Positions 21,806 through 34,839 of a stretch of DNA of 64,000 nucleotides are shown here, piece after piece. Position 1 is the first letter of the stretch. Every line of letters starts with the position of its first letter. The translations under genes and the position numbers were made by a program. The notes beneath the pieces are model-generated. The model had not been told where the DNA came from, did not search any database, and worked only from the letters and a program-made list of their open reading frames with translations. Source of the stretch: Zygaena filipendulae (Eukaryota; Arthropoda; Insecta; Lepidoptera; Zygaenidae); assembly GCA_907165275.2 (NCBI GenBank), contig OU015664.1, forward strand, positions 5,852,001 to 5,916,000. Direction: 5' to 3'.

Positions 21806-22020
21806 CAGTGTTTTTCAACCTTTTTTATGACCCAACCCCTTTAGTAAGAAATACATAATATCTCGCGACCTCGCTGTTTTAAATGTATGTATTTCATTAT
21901 GTTACAAATATTTAATCACAACTCTTTTATGTATTTGCATAGTTAGTTAGGATTTTTAAACTTAATTATTTTTTTATTGAGGTAGTTTTTGCGACCTCTT
22001 GCGACTCCTAATCTAAATTT
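21806..22020 (+). mobile_element. hAT-like element remnant (one end)
   Basis: It begins CAGTGTTTTTCAACCTTTTT, which resembles the CAGTGxTTxTCAACC inverted-repeat ends of hAT elements. Matching gacccaaccccttt and tgcgacctcttgcgac segments follow. I do not find the opposite inverted end, so it is truncated. Confidence 0.5.
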
Positions 22021-24254
22021 GTTAGTTACACTAATTTTATTAAATCCTGATTTCACTAGTATAATAGGATCTAACAAGTTGAGCTGGAATTTTGTAGTGT
22101 AGAAATATTGATTTGAATGAATGATCGCAAGAAAACTGATAATCAGTTGCTTATAATATACTATAGGCTGTGAAATTATGTCTTTTGGGTCAGTGTTCTA
22201 AAGCTATAATAATACATTTAATAAATTTAATTTAATAATTTATAATTAATCGATTAATTAATTCGTTTGTAATTAAAATATGATATGATCTGGTAAGATA
22301 TTAAGGGACATCACGGATTTTTTTTTGTTATTCGCGAATCGGAAAAAATAGTAGGTAGGTATTTAGTATTTCATTAATTAATAAAATAATAAATAAAAAG
22401 CAGTCACAGTGTGATAAATGTCAATTGAAATTAACGTGACCATAGACCATTTTGGTCTTTATTTATGGGTTCTATTGTTATAATTCTGCCAATCAAAGTG
22501 TTTCTCAGTACCTACTTATAATAACTATATAACTAATATAACTAATTTACAGCGAATATCTTCTTTTTTTAGTGTCAAAACCCACGTATGTCCAGCAATA
22601 CACAAAACCTAAATAAGATTAATGAGATGTGAATGGAGAAATCACCCGACAAAATTACAAGACACAAGCGCGGGCCGCCCGCACGGGTTCTTTTATCACA
22701 GTTTTATTATTCTTCATCCTATTCATCCACAGTGTGAACGCTCGACGCTCGTCTCTGGGCAATTTTTCTCCCTTTTGTCAGCATAAGGAGGCGTAGAGGG
22801 CACACTGAATATGAATACAGGTCCTCGAGGACCGAGGGGCGACCGCTCTCAGTACGCTTTATAAACATGACTTCATAAGGATAATATTCCAAGTTTTGAC
22901 GTAAGATATTTTCATTTCTTTACGGCCGGTCGGCGTTGAATTTGTTAAAGTATAATTTGTTTTGATTAAAGTACCATAAACATGTGTCGTGATTCGTGAA
23001 TAAGGTTTGAGGTTTTTTTTATCGATGGGCCGCGCTCCTATTCATATACCTACTATAGATAATAATATGTGTATTATCTAATAATAACAATGTTATATTA
23101 AGTCTAATTGTACAGTACGTAATTTGACGAAATCATAAGAAATATCTTTAGCAAAATTATTATCAAAATTATAATATATACCTAGTTATTAGGGTGAAGA
23201 CAATAGACCGAAAATATTACGCGCAATTTTAATAAACTAAAACATCTTCGATGTATTGACAGATAAGAATGAAAAACTAAAAATAAATATTATACACTAC
23301 CCTAAGCGGAAACTGCATACGTTTTGCACGTTTCCGTCACGCCATTCAGAGTAATTTGTCACCTCTTATGTATAGCTACTTCAACAAGTGTTCGGTAATC
23401 TCAGTTTTGTCTGTTAACATTTATTCTTTTATTATAGGTACTAATAAAATTGACAAAAGTTCATACGAGGGATCCTTGTACAGAAACAAAGCGAGTATTT
23501 CAGGTGTACCAGTACCGCAATAAAATATCGTTTCGTATGTAACTCTGGCAGCGCGGTGTGTGGAATATCAATGAATCGGATAAACGTAGCAACCGCATTT
23601 TTATTGAGTACACACAACATGACATATGCATAGACTTCCCGAGTTTCGAATTTATTTAGATAATTTAGAATTACGTAGATGTTTATTTAAGCTCAATTCT
23701 GAAGACAACTTGCCCTAGTTTTCAAGGAAATTCTGAGTTGGAGCTATAGGAAGAATTTTCGTTCTATTTATTTCGTTTTGTATTTTAGTAGGTAGGTATA
23801 TCGGTATGCTTAATTATTTGAACATAATATAGAACTTAGTAAATCAAGTTGCCATACTGCTTCAACTATATTATTATGACTCTTTTATGTCAAAATTTTG
23901 TTATTATAGACAACGATCTTATGCTTGCTGCTAAGTAACAAAGATTTGAAAGTGTGTGAAATAATTAAATCTAAAAGTCTATAATCTAAAAAAATTAGGT
24001 TTAAGCTTAAAAGAAAAAGTTATAATAATTACTAGTAATATTTAAAATTTAAATGTATATTAGTTTAATTCGAAAACAAGAGAATTGCTATATAGTTATC
24101 ATTAATTGCTATATCAGCTTGAAAAATGTTACCAATTGCACTCGTTGATGTAAAAAAGTACATACTAGTACTATGTCATTTTAAAAAGTGGCATCGAAAG
24201 TTGTCACAGAATAAATGAACACAAATTCATTATTAAGCCTACGACACAAATCTA
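22021..24254. other. Non-coding stretch with GC-richer block
   Basis: AT-rich overall. The block at about 22660-22860 (cgcgggccgcccgcacgg, cctcgaggaccgaggggcga) is GC-rich with an imperfect palindrome (cctcgaggaccgagg) but no frame. At 23310-23340 an imperfect hairpin, cggaaactgcatacg / cgtttccg, is seen. No gene. Confidence 0.3.
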
Positions 24255-24477
24255 TACATATATATAATGCTTTGTCCTGAATGACTGATGGATCAACGCA
24301 CAGCCTATACCGCTAGTCGTAGAGACCTGAAACTTGGAGGGTGTTTTTTTTGTATCCGATAAGAAAGGATTTTTGAAAATTAAACCCCTAAGGGGATGAA
24401 AAGGGGTTGCAAATTTGTATGGAACAATCCGCGGGAACTTCGAAATTATCGCGGGTGAAACCGCGCGGGACAGCTAG
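24255..24477 (+). mobile_element. Helitron, subfamily D (AACCCCTAAGGGG body)
   Basis: The body is unlike the standard copies: aatgactgatggatcaacgc, aagaaaggatttttgaaaat, aaacccctaaggggatg. The end is the common one: atccgcgggaac, the GCGGGTGAAACCGC hairpin, and CTAG at 24474-24477 followed by T. Related copies are at 26.6-26.9 and 40.5 kb. Confidence 0.65.
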
Positions 24478-24639
24478 TCTGTTATCAAAACTTTTTATCG
24501 AAAATAACTTTTTTGAGGAAGGTTTTTTCGTCGCTGATTGTGTATCTCAGGTCTATGGTACATTAATATTTCAACTATATAATTTCTATTTACGTCCCGC
24601 TATCCTCTATAAATAGTCCGCAACATGAAGGTGTGGGGG

Positions 24640-24760
24640 TATGACGTATGTCCGCCCATCCCCGGCGACAACGTATCGCGTCGGTGATGACGTCACTTCC
24701 GCCCTCGCTGCGTCCGCGTCACGTGTCCTTTATCACTTAACGATTCCGCAATGCCAGTTT
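24640..24760 (+). promoter_or_regulatory. CRE/ETS/E-box cluster in GC-rich block
   Basis: A perfect cAMP-response palindrome TGACGTCA (24688-24695) overlaps an ETS-type CACTTCCG (24694-24701). An E-box CACGTG lies at 24720-24725, all in a local CpG-rich block. This looks like an enhancer or a TATA-less promoter, but no exon is evident next to it. Confidence 0.35.
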
Positions 24761-25427
24761 AATTTTATATTGGATCGATTTTTTGTGTATCATGAGCTTA
24801 AAATTTAAATAATTTTGGGTGATTTTTACTGTTGCTAATTTTGGTGGTTTTATTTTAAGTTTAAAATTTTTACTCTTATTAGTTAGTTACTATGTAGGTA
24901 CCTACTTTAAAAAGATTTAGATATTTTGTATACTCAATATTCTTATTGCGTTCTGATAGGATTTCATTTAAATTTATTATTTAGTATTTAGGTTTTTAAA
25001 ATCCCTGAGTGTAAAACATTTTTTGCTCATCGGTTTTCGTATTTTATAGGAGTGTTATTGTACAACAAATTGAATAAAAATAATGAACTCATTTCTTTAA
25101 ATTCCCATGACTGTAAAAAATTCTTATATGATTATCTGTCAACTCTTTCTTATGATCAAACAGAGGATCTTCTAAAATGTTAAAGTGGGTTAGTGAATTA
25201 TTAACTTTTATTTTTGATAGTGGACTTTGAGATTCACCAGGAAACTGTGGGATTAAAATCCTTTCTTATCTGACGTCTATTCCCTAGAAACTTGATTCCC
25301 CCCGCCAATTTTAAGTTTCTTAGGTATTCAAAATTACTTTATTAATCAGTTTTACATCGTAGGTCCCATAGATGTTTTTTGTTTATCCAAATTTTAGTAT
25401 CTATCATATAAATTTTAGCAAGACATA
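24761..25427. other. AT-rich non-coding stretch
   Basis: Nothing recognised. Confidence 0.35.
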
Positions 25428-25608
<181 letters not shown>

Positions 25609-25889
25609 AGACTGCATCTTAATAATATGAGAGCCTTAGTAACTATTTTAAATAAATTTAAGTTGATTATTGAAAATTCAAATCACTTATGTTAATGTAC
25701 CTACTAGATTAATTCATATTTGTCATTTTTGTTTGTTTTTGAGTTTACATAATATTTAAAAATACATATATATAATAATTCTCCAAAATGGCTATATAAT
25801 ATTGTATGTTATAAGGGAAGGCACTGATGTCTATAATACAGGCTAGACCTAGTTTAGGCATCAGAGGTATCTATATGTAGCATTTGCCA

Positions 25890-25976
25890 TGAACTTGTTG
25901 AAATGTAAATCAAAAATGTTTTCTTGACGTATGTTTTTGGTACCAATAAACTTATTATTATTATTATTATTATTAT
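25890..25976 (+). repeat. Possible retroelement 3' end with (TTA)n tail
   Basis: The sequence gtttttggtaccaataaact runs into a (TTA)n array at 25951-25976. An AATAAA followed by a trinucleotide array suggests a non-LTR tail, but a plain microsatellite is equally possible. Confidence 0.35.
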
Positions 25977-26599
25977 ACACTTAAATGTAATTTTGGACAA
26001 TCCTTTAGGTACAGCAAGAAGGGATGAGACCGCCGATTGTAACACTCTGTGGTAAAATTGTTTTTTGTATTGTTTAGTAGTATTCAATAAAGAGTTTATT
26101 ATTACTATTGTATAAAACCGCGAAAAATGAAATTGACTTACACCAACATAAAAAAAATGCGGTGACCAATTCATAAGGTCATTTGATTGGTCAAAGCGAT
26201 TTGAGATTAGAGCCGGTTAGGTAAGAATCAAGGAAATCCCTATTTCCGCCAATTGTGGAGGTCCGTCCTTACCAAAATGAAATCACTTGTTACGTCTGTG
26301 CGCTGAAACAGAATCACTTTTACGGCACTTTGCTCGATTCCACCGCGCCAATATCCGTGAAAGTTCACTCAGCTATGTTCACGCTGGATTCTTTACCAAA
26401 TGTGAGCTTACCTGCCTTATATCACATCCATTTGGTGAGCACAGGATTCCATATTATAATTTCGTATCGGAAAGTGTGAAGTGATTTGAAATAACTCTAT
26501 TGCTGCGAATATTTATTTTTGAATACAGAAAGTCAGCTACAGGTTTATTGGAAGACAGTGTCTTTTTGGCATGGCCATAATATATCATACTATAAATAT
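25977..26599. other. Non-coding stretch
   Basis: Short open frames at 26255-26484 overlap in two phases and carry no recognisable domain. No gene is supported. Confidence 0.3.
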
Positions 26600-26935
26600 A
26601 GATATAAATAAATAGGTAAAAGAAGAAACGGACACACTGATTGACTGACTGACCGCTAAGTCTACAATCATAAAATTTGACATAATTAAGTATTCCTAAA
26701 ATAGTGTAGGCGTGCACTAAGGGAGACCAAATTCAAAATTCAACCGTTAAGAGAGGAAATGGTAAACAAACTTTAACACTTCCTAGGGTGACTTTTATAA
26801 TTATATTAGGCTGAAATTATCAGATAGGTAAGTTTATGAGGAGCAGACGTCAGCTGAGAAAGACTTCCATCACAGAGTTTCCGAGGGAGTCCGAACTTCA
26901 CAGGGTGAAACCACGGTTTAACAGCAAGTCAACAG
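26600..26935 (+). mobile_element. Degenerate Helitron-like repeat, subfamily D
   Basis: The order gattgactgactgaccg, actaagggagaccaaattc, aaaattcaaccgttaag, then gggtgaaaccacggtttaac follows the plan of the 24.3-kb copy. The CTAG is lost. Confidence 0.4.
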
Positions 26936-28627
26936 TACCTACGTGAGTTTCGTTAGGTCCAAAGTCTATTTTCGTAACAGCACCTATATTGATAATTCGG
27001 GGAACGTCAGTGAAAACTCTACATTTCTTAAAATTCATACAAGACCATCCAGTGGTACTAATAAAAATTATATTTACTCAATCCGCTTTATTAATAGATT
27101 TCACTGCCGCTTGAATATCATAAATTTTGTTCCTATTGAGGTAAAGTTAGAGAAGAGAGAGAAAAAAAAATGTAATCGTCCGTTCAGAAAGGGTAAGCTT
27201 GAAAGGTGATTGCGTCGAAGAAAAAAAGGGTAAATATTATGAATCTATGATGCTACGATCAATTGAACAAGGTGTTCTAGCCGCTGTATCCGTATTGTGG
27301 TCAGATTTGTTCATGAATAACAAGAAACAAGAGTAAGATGAACTTTATTAGGAAAGTTTATCTTGTTGCGCAAAATCCCGCGGGTAGCGCTGCCGGCACC
27401 ACTTCCGCAAAGTCTCTGAATCGGTTATAAAATGAAACTTTTTGAAACAATCAAGTGAGTACTTAAACAACAGCAATAAATCACTCGAATCTGTACAATA
27501 AGGTTTAAAAGAAACTTCTGCCCAAGTTTTTAGTTCTGCTTTAACTTTTAAAAGAAAAATATAAATGGTGAACGGTAATGCAATGTAGATTTTGGTCAAG
27601 GAATTGCTTTTGAGGTTTCATGATAATAGTTAGGTATTATAATTTACATTTGTTTCCTTTGAATTTAGAATGTGACATGATGATTTTGAACAGAACACAG
27701 AAACCAGGTTAATAAATATACATACGTATACAGTCCTTTCTCACCCGTTGCGCACGAGCCGTTAATTAGCACCATGTATATAGCAGAGCCCATATGGTTC
27801 TGTTATTACGTGTAGTAACCGCGGCGGTATGCCACTCGTTACATTTGCTCAGTTTCTCAGTCGTCAGTCTTCTGTTTTAACTCTATTTTTTAAAGTATAT
27901 CTATTCATCTACTCTATTATTTCAATGTTCGATATTGTAAATTTGAATGCCTATTGTACTGTTATTATTTGTTTTTTTTAATGATTCTATTCCGATTTGA
28001 CTTGACTTACTTTATGCATGACACATCTAAATTATTGCTTCTGTTATTAATAAATTACATATCCGAAAACATATTCTATTACTTATCCCAACAGGAATAT
28101 TTTTTAATTTATTCAAGGGCCAGTCGAAGAACGACACAAAAGGACCTTCACCGATACCGGATATACTAGCTCTATATGCAAGTATATAGTTGGATCAATT
28201 GACAAAGATTTCCTACTCGATCCGTATAAAACAACCAAGTCACACGTTAATTTTATTAGCTATTAATAATAATTAATCACATAAAATCTTAATGTTGAAA
28301 CTTTTAATCAATTTTAATAGGAGCCGGAGCCGCTTTGCCTCTGCTCCGCTATTGTCTCAGAGGGTAACTTTGACGATCTCCCTTTAAAATGGCGACATCT
28401 CGCTAAGAGCCCGTCGCAGGCCGTTGACGCGGCGAAATGACGAGCTAACTCGTCTGAGCGGACATGAAATGTGGCGTGAGGTGACGACGTGTAATCCTTA
28501 TGGACTCGACAATGTAATTGTTATGCCGTTTTGACGTCGTGCCAAGCTTAATGCGAAAATTTATATCGTGGAGCATACGGAGTTACGACACTCCTTTGTT
28601 TTGTTGTTCGACGTGATTTATTCGTTA
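26936..28627. other. Non-coding stretch with GC-richer block
   Basis: The block at about 28320-28560 is CpG-rich and contains aaaATGGCGaca at about 28387-28398, a Pho/YY1-type core. There is no sustained frame. The segment ggcggtatgccactcgttac at 27823-27842 recurs at 42.2 kb. No gene is supported. Confidence 0.3.
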
Positions 28628-28850
28628 CTAGCTGTGCCCCGCGGTTTCACCCGTGTAAACGTTTTTATACTGTATATATATAACAACTTTTTGATCCGAC
28701 ATCCGATTTGAATAAAACAAAGCCTGTATGATGCTCCAGGCTAAGCTTAATCTACCTGTGAGAACCGCATGAAAATCCGTTTTATATAGACTCGGAGATA
28801 AGCGTGGACAGACTCGCGGATTCTACTCTTTTAATATACTATATATATTA
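28628..28850 (-). mobile_element. Helitron, subfamily F
   Basis: CTAG at 28628-28631 and the ctgtgccccgcggtttcacc end are standard. The body (tttttgatccgacatccg, aaagcctgtatgatgctcca, tagactcggagataagcgtg) is not shared with other copies in this window. The far end near tttaatatactatatat is AT-rich like the family 5' end. Confidence 0.6.
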
Positions 28851-29639
28851 TATATAAATAAATCTTGCACCATGTTGAGTACCTCCACCAAAAATATAGG
28901 CCCTCTATACAGAGTCGCGCGTCTAAGATAGTTGATCAGAATAATAAAAAAAATCGACAGCTAAAAATATTCGAGCGCGTCAGATTAAGATACCTATAGT
29001 TGACTCCATACTGAAAAGTGTGCATTATAAATAATCTGACAATTTGAACGTGACGTAAGGGAGTTAGAGGGGGGGATAATCCTGCAGAAAAAACTGCCAC
29101 CACGACATTCTCGAGCGTGGTTGATTTTTCCTTCATTTTGAAGAAGCTCATGGCAACGTGTTCAAGTCGACGATGTTATTACTGAGCTGACCAGGCATGC
29201 GGAGTCGAAACGTTGCTATAGCAACTAGACGTTGTTATTTACAATAAGTATATAAGTAGAGATAACAAGTAATAAGGAGTTCCAGTCGTGCGTCGAAGCT
29301 GACACACACACTTTTTTCAAGTCGAAGAGACGTCATGTGAATGTTGCGTAAATATTACCTATGAGAACAGTAATTTTTTTACAAAACCTGATTCCGTTAT
29401 CCATAGAAATATATTAAAAATGCATGTATTAAAAGCATGGAAATCACTCTTTGTGCGTTCATATAGTTTATCCTAAAATTCTTATCGTAGAAAGACTAAA
29501 ACGCGATATTTAGAGTTCTTTGCTCGTAGAGAAAAAAGGTATCACTATAAACATCTTTAAGCCAAGAGATACCCACCACTTGGTATATAATTAACAAAAA
29601 CGTAATTTGCGACGCCGCAAACCTTTTTAACCGTCCATA
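28851..29639. other. Non-coding stretch
   Basis: No gene is recognised; short chance frames only. Confidence 0.3.
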
Positions 29640-29745
29640 ATTCTGAATACAAGCGGTGGCCGAGGGCGAGAGCGGCGGCGGCGCGGGTGAGGGGGCGCGG
29701 GGCGGGGCAACCGAGACATCTTTATGCAAATTATATTGTTCAGCT
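29640..29745. promoter_or_regulatory. Strongly GC-rich block with octamer motif
   Basis: About 60 bases of almost pure G/C (gagcggcggcggcgcgggtg, gagggggcgcggggcggggc) with GGGGCGGGG Sp1/KLF-type boxes are followed by ATGCAAAT at about 29723-29730, a perfect POU octamer. On the minus strand the block reads as Pro/Ala-rich in one frame (SVAPPRAPSPAPPPLSPSAT), but no splice sites are convincing. A promoter or 5' UTR is the simplest guess. Confidence 0.35.
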
Positions 29746-30239
29746 AGATTCACACTTGCACTCTAGCTCTTGTTAATTTAGCAGATTTTCCGCACAAAAC
29801 CTCGGGTGGCGATAATTTTTTGAAACATTGTAAACAACTATGTGAAACTATTGTTGCAAAAAAAATTAATATTACCTATTACTTTTTCAATTAAGTTCTA
29901 TTTATACATGAATCCCTATTACTTGTTACAAATTATATTGCTACCAAAGAACCAATCTGATGAAGTTGGTTGAAGGGAAATATCATATTTACCTTTCCAA
30001 CTTTTTATTGAAATGAATGGGCGTTATATTAGATGCTGCCTTTTTCATAAAGTAGGTAATGAATCCGCTTAATTGAAACGTTAGAACAGACGGATTCATC
30101 TTACACAATTTATTATTTTTTTCAGCGTCGTTTCATTTGTTTTATGTGTGCTGATATAATATTGAATACTGGAGTTTATCACAGCTCTAGTTGGCATCAT
30201 CGCCATTAGCATAGCGTCAGTTGACTATTGTAATATTAT
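29746..30239. other. AT-rich non-coding stretch
   Basis: Nothing recognised. Confidence 0.35.
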
Positions 30240-30352
30240 TACTTATATTTGTGTTATAGATTATAATATATCAGTGATTTAAATGGATTCAATAGTCATT
30301 TGTAAACACTACATTATATTGTAGTATGAAATGAATAAATCTAATCTAATCT
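30240..30352 (+). mobile_element. Retroelement 3' end with TCTAA tail
   Basis: It ends gaaatgaataaatctaatct followed by aatcta. The same pentanucleotide tail after a GAAAT(A)AATAAA sequence occurs at 62.7 kb, which supports a shared non-LTR family. The 5' limit is unclear and there is no coding part. Confidence 0.45.
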
Positions 30353-30465
30353 ATCATTATTATGTATAGGTGCGTTACAGTGAAGTTGTATAATTCGTCC
30401 ATTGATAAACGGCCGCCATTTATATAGGTAGATATTTCTTACTCATTATGTATATTCTTATTAAC

Positions 30466-30600
30466 TGCAGTTCCCCACGGCTTTTCCCGGGATAATTTCG
30501 GAGTAACTTTGTACTTTTTTTGTACCTCACACAAGGCGTATGCCAATTTTTGCAATAATCGGTTTGTTAGGGCGTGTAAACCGACAAATTTGAAATTATA
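30466..30600 (-). mobile_element. Degenerate Helitron fragment
   Basis: The order ccccacggcttttcccggga, taatttcggag, tttgtacctcacacaaggcg, tatgccaatttttgc matches the family 3' half with deletions; the palindromic core is gone. Confidence 0.5.
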
Positions 30601-30931
30601 CATTATGTGACCATCGCCGCTAAGTTCTAAAACCACATAAGTCAAAAATCGCCACTTTACAGCAGAGTGAAAAGTATATATGATAATACCTATCTACTCA
30701 TAAAGCGTGATAGAATCAATAATACATAAGTCAAGCTTACACTTTTAACATAATTTTCTAACTGAAATAAGCTCAGTCAAATAATTAAATATCGATTTTA
30801 AAGAGTAAAATATACTAAATAATACAATTTTAAAAAAATCAATGATAGAATATTATTAAACTTTTTTCTGTAAGGGCAAACTGGCAGTCGGTTCAAGATT
30901 ATTGACATTTCTCGAGGTTTTCTATTATTAG

Positions 30932-31010
30932 TAGAAGAAGAAGAAGAAGAAGAAAATACATTTATTTCAGCACAACACACAAGAAAAAGAAACAAACATC
31001 ATCAGTGCCT
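30932..31010 (-). repeat. (GAA)n array, possible retroelement tail
   Basis: A GAA array at about 30932-30956 adjoins aatacatttatttcagcaca. On the minus strand this reads as an AATAAA-containing 3' end running into (TTC)n, which fits a small non-LTR tail. Confidence 0.4.
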
Positions 31011-33533
31011 AATCTAAAGAAACATAGATAATATCTCTAGTAGGAGATTTTTTATTTTTAAATGCTGTATATAATGAATTTAAAAAAAAAATATTAACCG
31101 TGACTTACTATTTATGTAATACTTATTTTTTGCGTAGGAACCCTGTAAACTAAGAGGTCAACGGGAGTAAACCGAATTAATTATCGTAGAATTATGTGGG
31201 AGAGTTCTAATTACAGTTCGGGACAGTTATTGCAAAACTTTACGCCGTCAGCCGTGATTACATGTTGCCAATTAGTTTTGCAAGGATATCGTTTAAATAA
31301 AATAGGTATACCTACTTATACAGGTTTATTCGTCAGCGTATTTAAATTTTGATATAGTTTAAAAATCTTTTTTGTAATCGCATGATCGCCAAATAAAAAG
31401 AGTAAGTAGGTACCTACCTAATGTTAGAGTTTCTTTCAGATACCTATCATGTAAGTATGCGCATTATATTATCTGTGGTATGCGCTAAACTTTATAAGCC
31501 AATAAACGTTATGCCTCTAACTACTAAATTAATATACTTTATAATGACGACGTGTTTAGGAGAGCCCACTGACTTATATGTACGTACGTATACTTGTAAA
31601 ACAATCATTTGATTTCATCGCGTCATGCATTTTTCGTGCAGGGGAGTGATGAGAATTGCTCCCTAAATTATTATGTTAAATTATAACCGCAGAATATAAT
31701 GTCATTTCGAGCGCGCACAATTTTCACCCTATTTATCGCTGCAAGCTGAAAATTTAACACGGTCAGTGGAAAGCCTATAAAACTTTTTTTTCAACGTTGC
31801 AATATCACGCGTCGGTTGCAGGCCGCGCAATAAATTTGTTGGGAAGCCGTATACGGTTACGAGACAATTTTGTGTGGACATTGGCGCTATTCGGTGTTGT
31901 CCAATCGGACATGATCAATATTTTGGTGGGGTGTGATGGCGCGACGTTTAGTTTGATCCGAACTGTCTGTCGGGCGTGTCGAACTGATTTCTGGTGATAG
32001 TAACGAATAAACCGATTTTATCAAGGATAGGTAAGTAAATAATTGCTTATAGCTGCGAATAAAATAAAAAAAGTAGTCAGTCTATAAAAAAACAAGATTT
32101 TATTTCTTATACACACAAATACACTAAACAGTAAAATTTTGTGTGACGTGCACAAAATAAAAAATAAAGACCGTGATTGAAACCAGTCACTCAGGCTATT
32201 GTTACTTGTCCATTCGAACAAAACTGTTTAATATATCGTATATATGTATAGGTACCTATATCCTTAGGAAAACTACTCGTATAACGTTATTCGTAACGTT
32301 AACATAACAAAAAAAAACCGATGGTGAATCAAGAAATTTTCGCTTCAAATAGTATACCTAGATAAATTACGAGTATTTGATTGTAATCAGAAAGAACTGG
32401 ATGGTAGAATCTAGAGAGATACGCATCAATTTAGGCAACGTATATAAAAGTTTTTGCATCTTACAGTTTTTACAACGTATAGTATGTATTTGATAATACT
32501 AAATATTGATAGGTTCTTAAACTCATACACTTCAAACTCGTAATAGTAGGTATCTCTTTACGTCTCCAACACTCAGTTAACTCGGTTTACTTCGTATAGG
32601 TAAACGCGCAGCGCAACAAAGACCCGAGATGTGATTCACCCACTAACCCACTTTGCGCCATCCACCTCGCAAGGCGGAATGTACAAGATGTGATTCTACA
32701 AGTAAACGCAGAATCAACCATGTTCTCGAAGACAAATAGGATTACACTTCATTTTCCTTTCAGTGAGATATTTATTTTATTTATTTAAACTCCAAAAAAG
32801 AAACACTAGTTTTGAATTAAATACAAATACAGCGTATCCCAAAAAAAGTAGAGTCGAGATAGAGTAGAGACAGGTGCTCCGATTTTTCTAAGTTTTTAAT
32901 TTAGGAATATTGTGTATTTTTTTTGTTAAACACAATAAACTACATACATAGTTACAATTACAGACATGTATGATAGAGTCACATGCTTAAGTAGTTTTCG
33001 AAACAACGTAAATATTAAACAAGTGCAAACATTGATTATACAATTCATAGTCGATTACACATTCTAAACTGGAAAGATGATCATTAATTATCTTGCTGTA
33101 ATAAAATATAAGATCTTAAAAGGTATACAGTCTATTCTGTGGTCTAATCTGTTCCAGTTTCATGCATACCTAATTATACCGGATACAATCATCAACGTAA
33201 TCGAGTAACCAACATCCATCCATACCGTTTCGGTTTTAATAGCCTAAATAGCTGGTGTCCTCAGTCCGTCTCGAACAGCGAAACAAGGTATTCTGCAGTA
33301 ATTCCATTGATTACCTTCCAATGTAAGTTAAAGCACATATGGGTGGGCGATACCCCGCAAATTGGCTGGCTATTTGTCCCCCGCGGTCCCTCGCGACGTG
33401 TTTAAGTGACCATTCGGATAATTGGTCCGGGACAACTGGCGTTCAACGATGTTGCTCCAACGTTGACCCACGATTACTTATCGATAAATAATTTAGACGA
33501 GGTACAGAGGTTCGAAAAGCAACAAGGCGACAA
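31011..33533. other. Non-coding stretch with two GC-richer blocks
   Basis: The blocks are at about 31620-32000 and 33330-33530. The first carries an open plus frame (31797-31997) without a domain. The second has gtcccccgcggtccctcgcg. Both look like possible conserved non-coding sequence. The rest is AT-rich. Confidence 0.3.
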
Positions 33534-33600
33534 CGCCGCTGGTCTAGTGATTACCTAACAGCTACGATGGGTGTCGAGACTTCGATTCTGCGTCGGCATA
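33534..33600 (+). repeat. Degenerate tRNA-like segment (possible SINE head)
   Basis: gccgctggtctagtgattac has A-box character. About 30 bases on, tcgagacttcgattctg resembles a decayed T-arm/B-box. It does not fold as a working tRNA: there is no acceptor-stem pairing that I can find. Confidence 0.25.
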
Positions 33601-33804
33601 TATTTTACACGTACCCATACCTACTAGTTAAGAACACTCATGGGAGAACATACGTTTTCCCATGAGTTTGGGCGTTAAGCATGTATTAACGAAAAAAAAT
33701 TTGTGATGAACGTAAGAAAATATCTACTGAAATTCGCATGAAAACTAGCCGTGACAATTCACCTCAATTTTTTTAATACCTACCTACTTTTTTATTAGTT
33801 ACTT

Positions 33805-33992
33805 CTTGTTCTCCTGCGTCGATTTCGGAGTTCCTGCGGGAATTCCGAGACAAAAAGTACCCTATGTTCTTCTCTGTACCTACCCATGACGACGTGTGTT
33901 ATGCAAAATTTCGTGACGATCAATTGAGCCGTTATGGTGTGAAAGCGTAGAAAACAAACATATAAACTCATATTCACATTTATAATAGTAAG
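33805..33992 (-). mobile_element. Degenerate Helitron, subfamily B
   Basis: The order gatttcggagttcctgcggg, attccgagacaaaaagtacc, acgacgtgtgttatgcaaaa, tcacatttataatagtaag spans most of the element. The CTAG and hairpin are eroded. Confidence 0.6.
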
Positions 33993-34244
33993 AATTATTT
34001 ATTTATTTTGGTTTAATGACAAAAAAAGGTGGAAAATAGGTTCCTACCCCTTTATTGTAATCTTTGAACAAATGACAGGTACCTAAAGTCGAGTCATAAC
34101 CATTTAAAGAGTAAGGTCTATAATGACAGCAATAATTGATAAGTGAATTCTATTCAACTCGAAGTTACCATTTGGTCGTTAAATAATTTATGATTTTATA
34201 AATTCGATGGACCACGCAGCCTTATTCGGAAGCATAGAGACGTC

Positions 34245-34256
34245 TGTGACGTCACA
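34245..34256. promoter_or_regulatory. CRE palindrome TGTGACGTCACA
   Basis: A 12-bp perfect palindrome containing the full CRE core, in a moderately GC-rich segment (34200-34340) without an exon. Its function is not shown. Confidence 0.3.
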
Positions 34257-34839
34257 CAAGCGGACACATTAATCATCGGAAGAGCCTCATAAACTTAAAG
34301 TGTGCCCCTAACGTATGGAATGGACCACCTAAGGCGATCGACTAACAGATTACGATGTTGAGGAAAGGTTCACAAAGAGAAACGGCGCACCCTGTGTATA
34401 AATCACAGTAACACGCAAGTAGGTAAGTATCTAGGTGAATCCTAACTAGCTACTTTCCCGCGTTTTTTTCTACTAGTCAAATTGCCCGAAACCCTAACAA
34501 AGATTGTTTTTACTAGTAAAGAAAAAATCAAATACTGATTTCTTTGACTCTAACTTTTATATTTCTGCTTTCCTATAAATGGGATCCTGGTATACCAAAT
34601 TTCAAATTTCTTAACCCAGCTGGTTAGTCTAGGCGTTAATTAGCCATTTAATGTTACAACAAATTAGCGGATTAATAGCCACATGTCTAATCATTGGACC
34701 ACAATAACTTAATATTAACTTACGAACAGCTTTCACACATTCGAACGTAATGCGTAACTTTCAAACAGACCGTACCGTGCGCGCGTGCCCAAAAGAGTTT
34801 CACTTATAAAAAAACACAATAGATAATTATTATTAAGGT

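Noticed and set aside
25854..26174. 106-codon minus-strand frame
   Set aside because: Low-complexity hydrophobic product containing an Ile run encoded by the TTA microsatellite.
26255..26484. Two overlapping plus-strand frames
   Set aside because: Overlap in two phases with no domain suggests chance openness in unique sequence.
33534..33600. Functional tRNA gene
   Set aside because: The arms do not pair; at most a SINE relic, and listed only as such.
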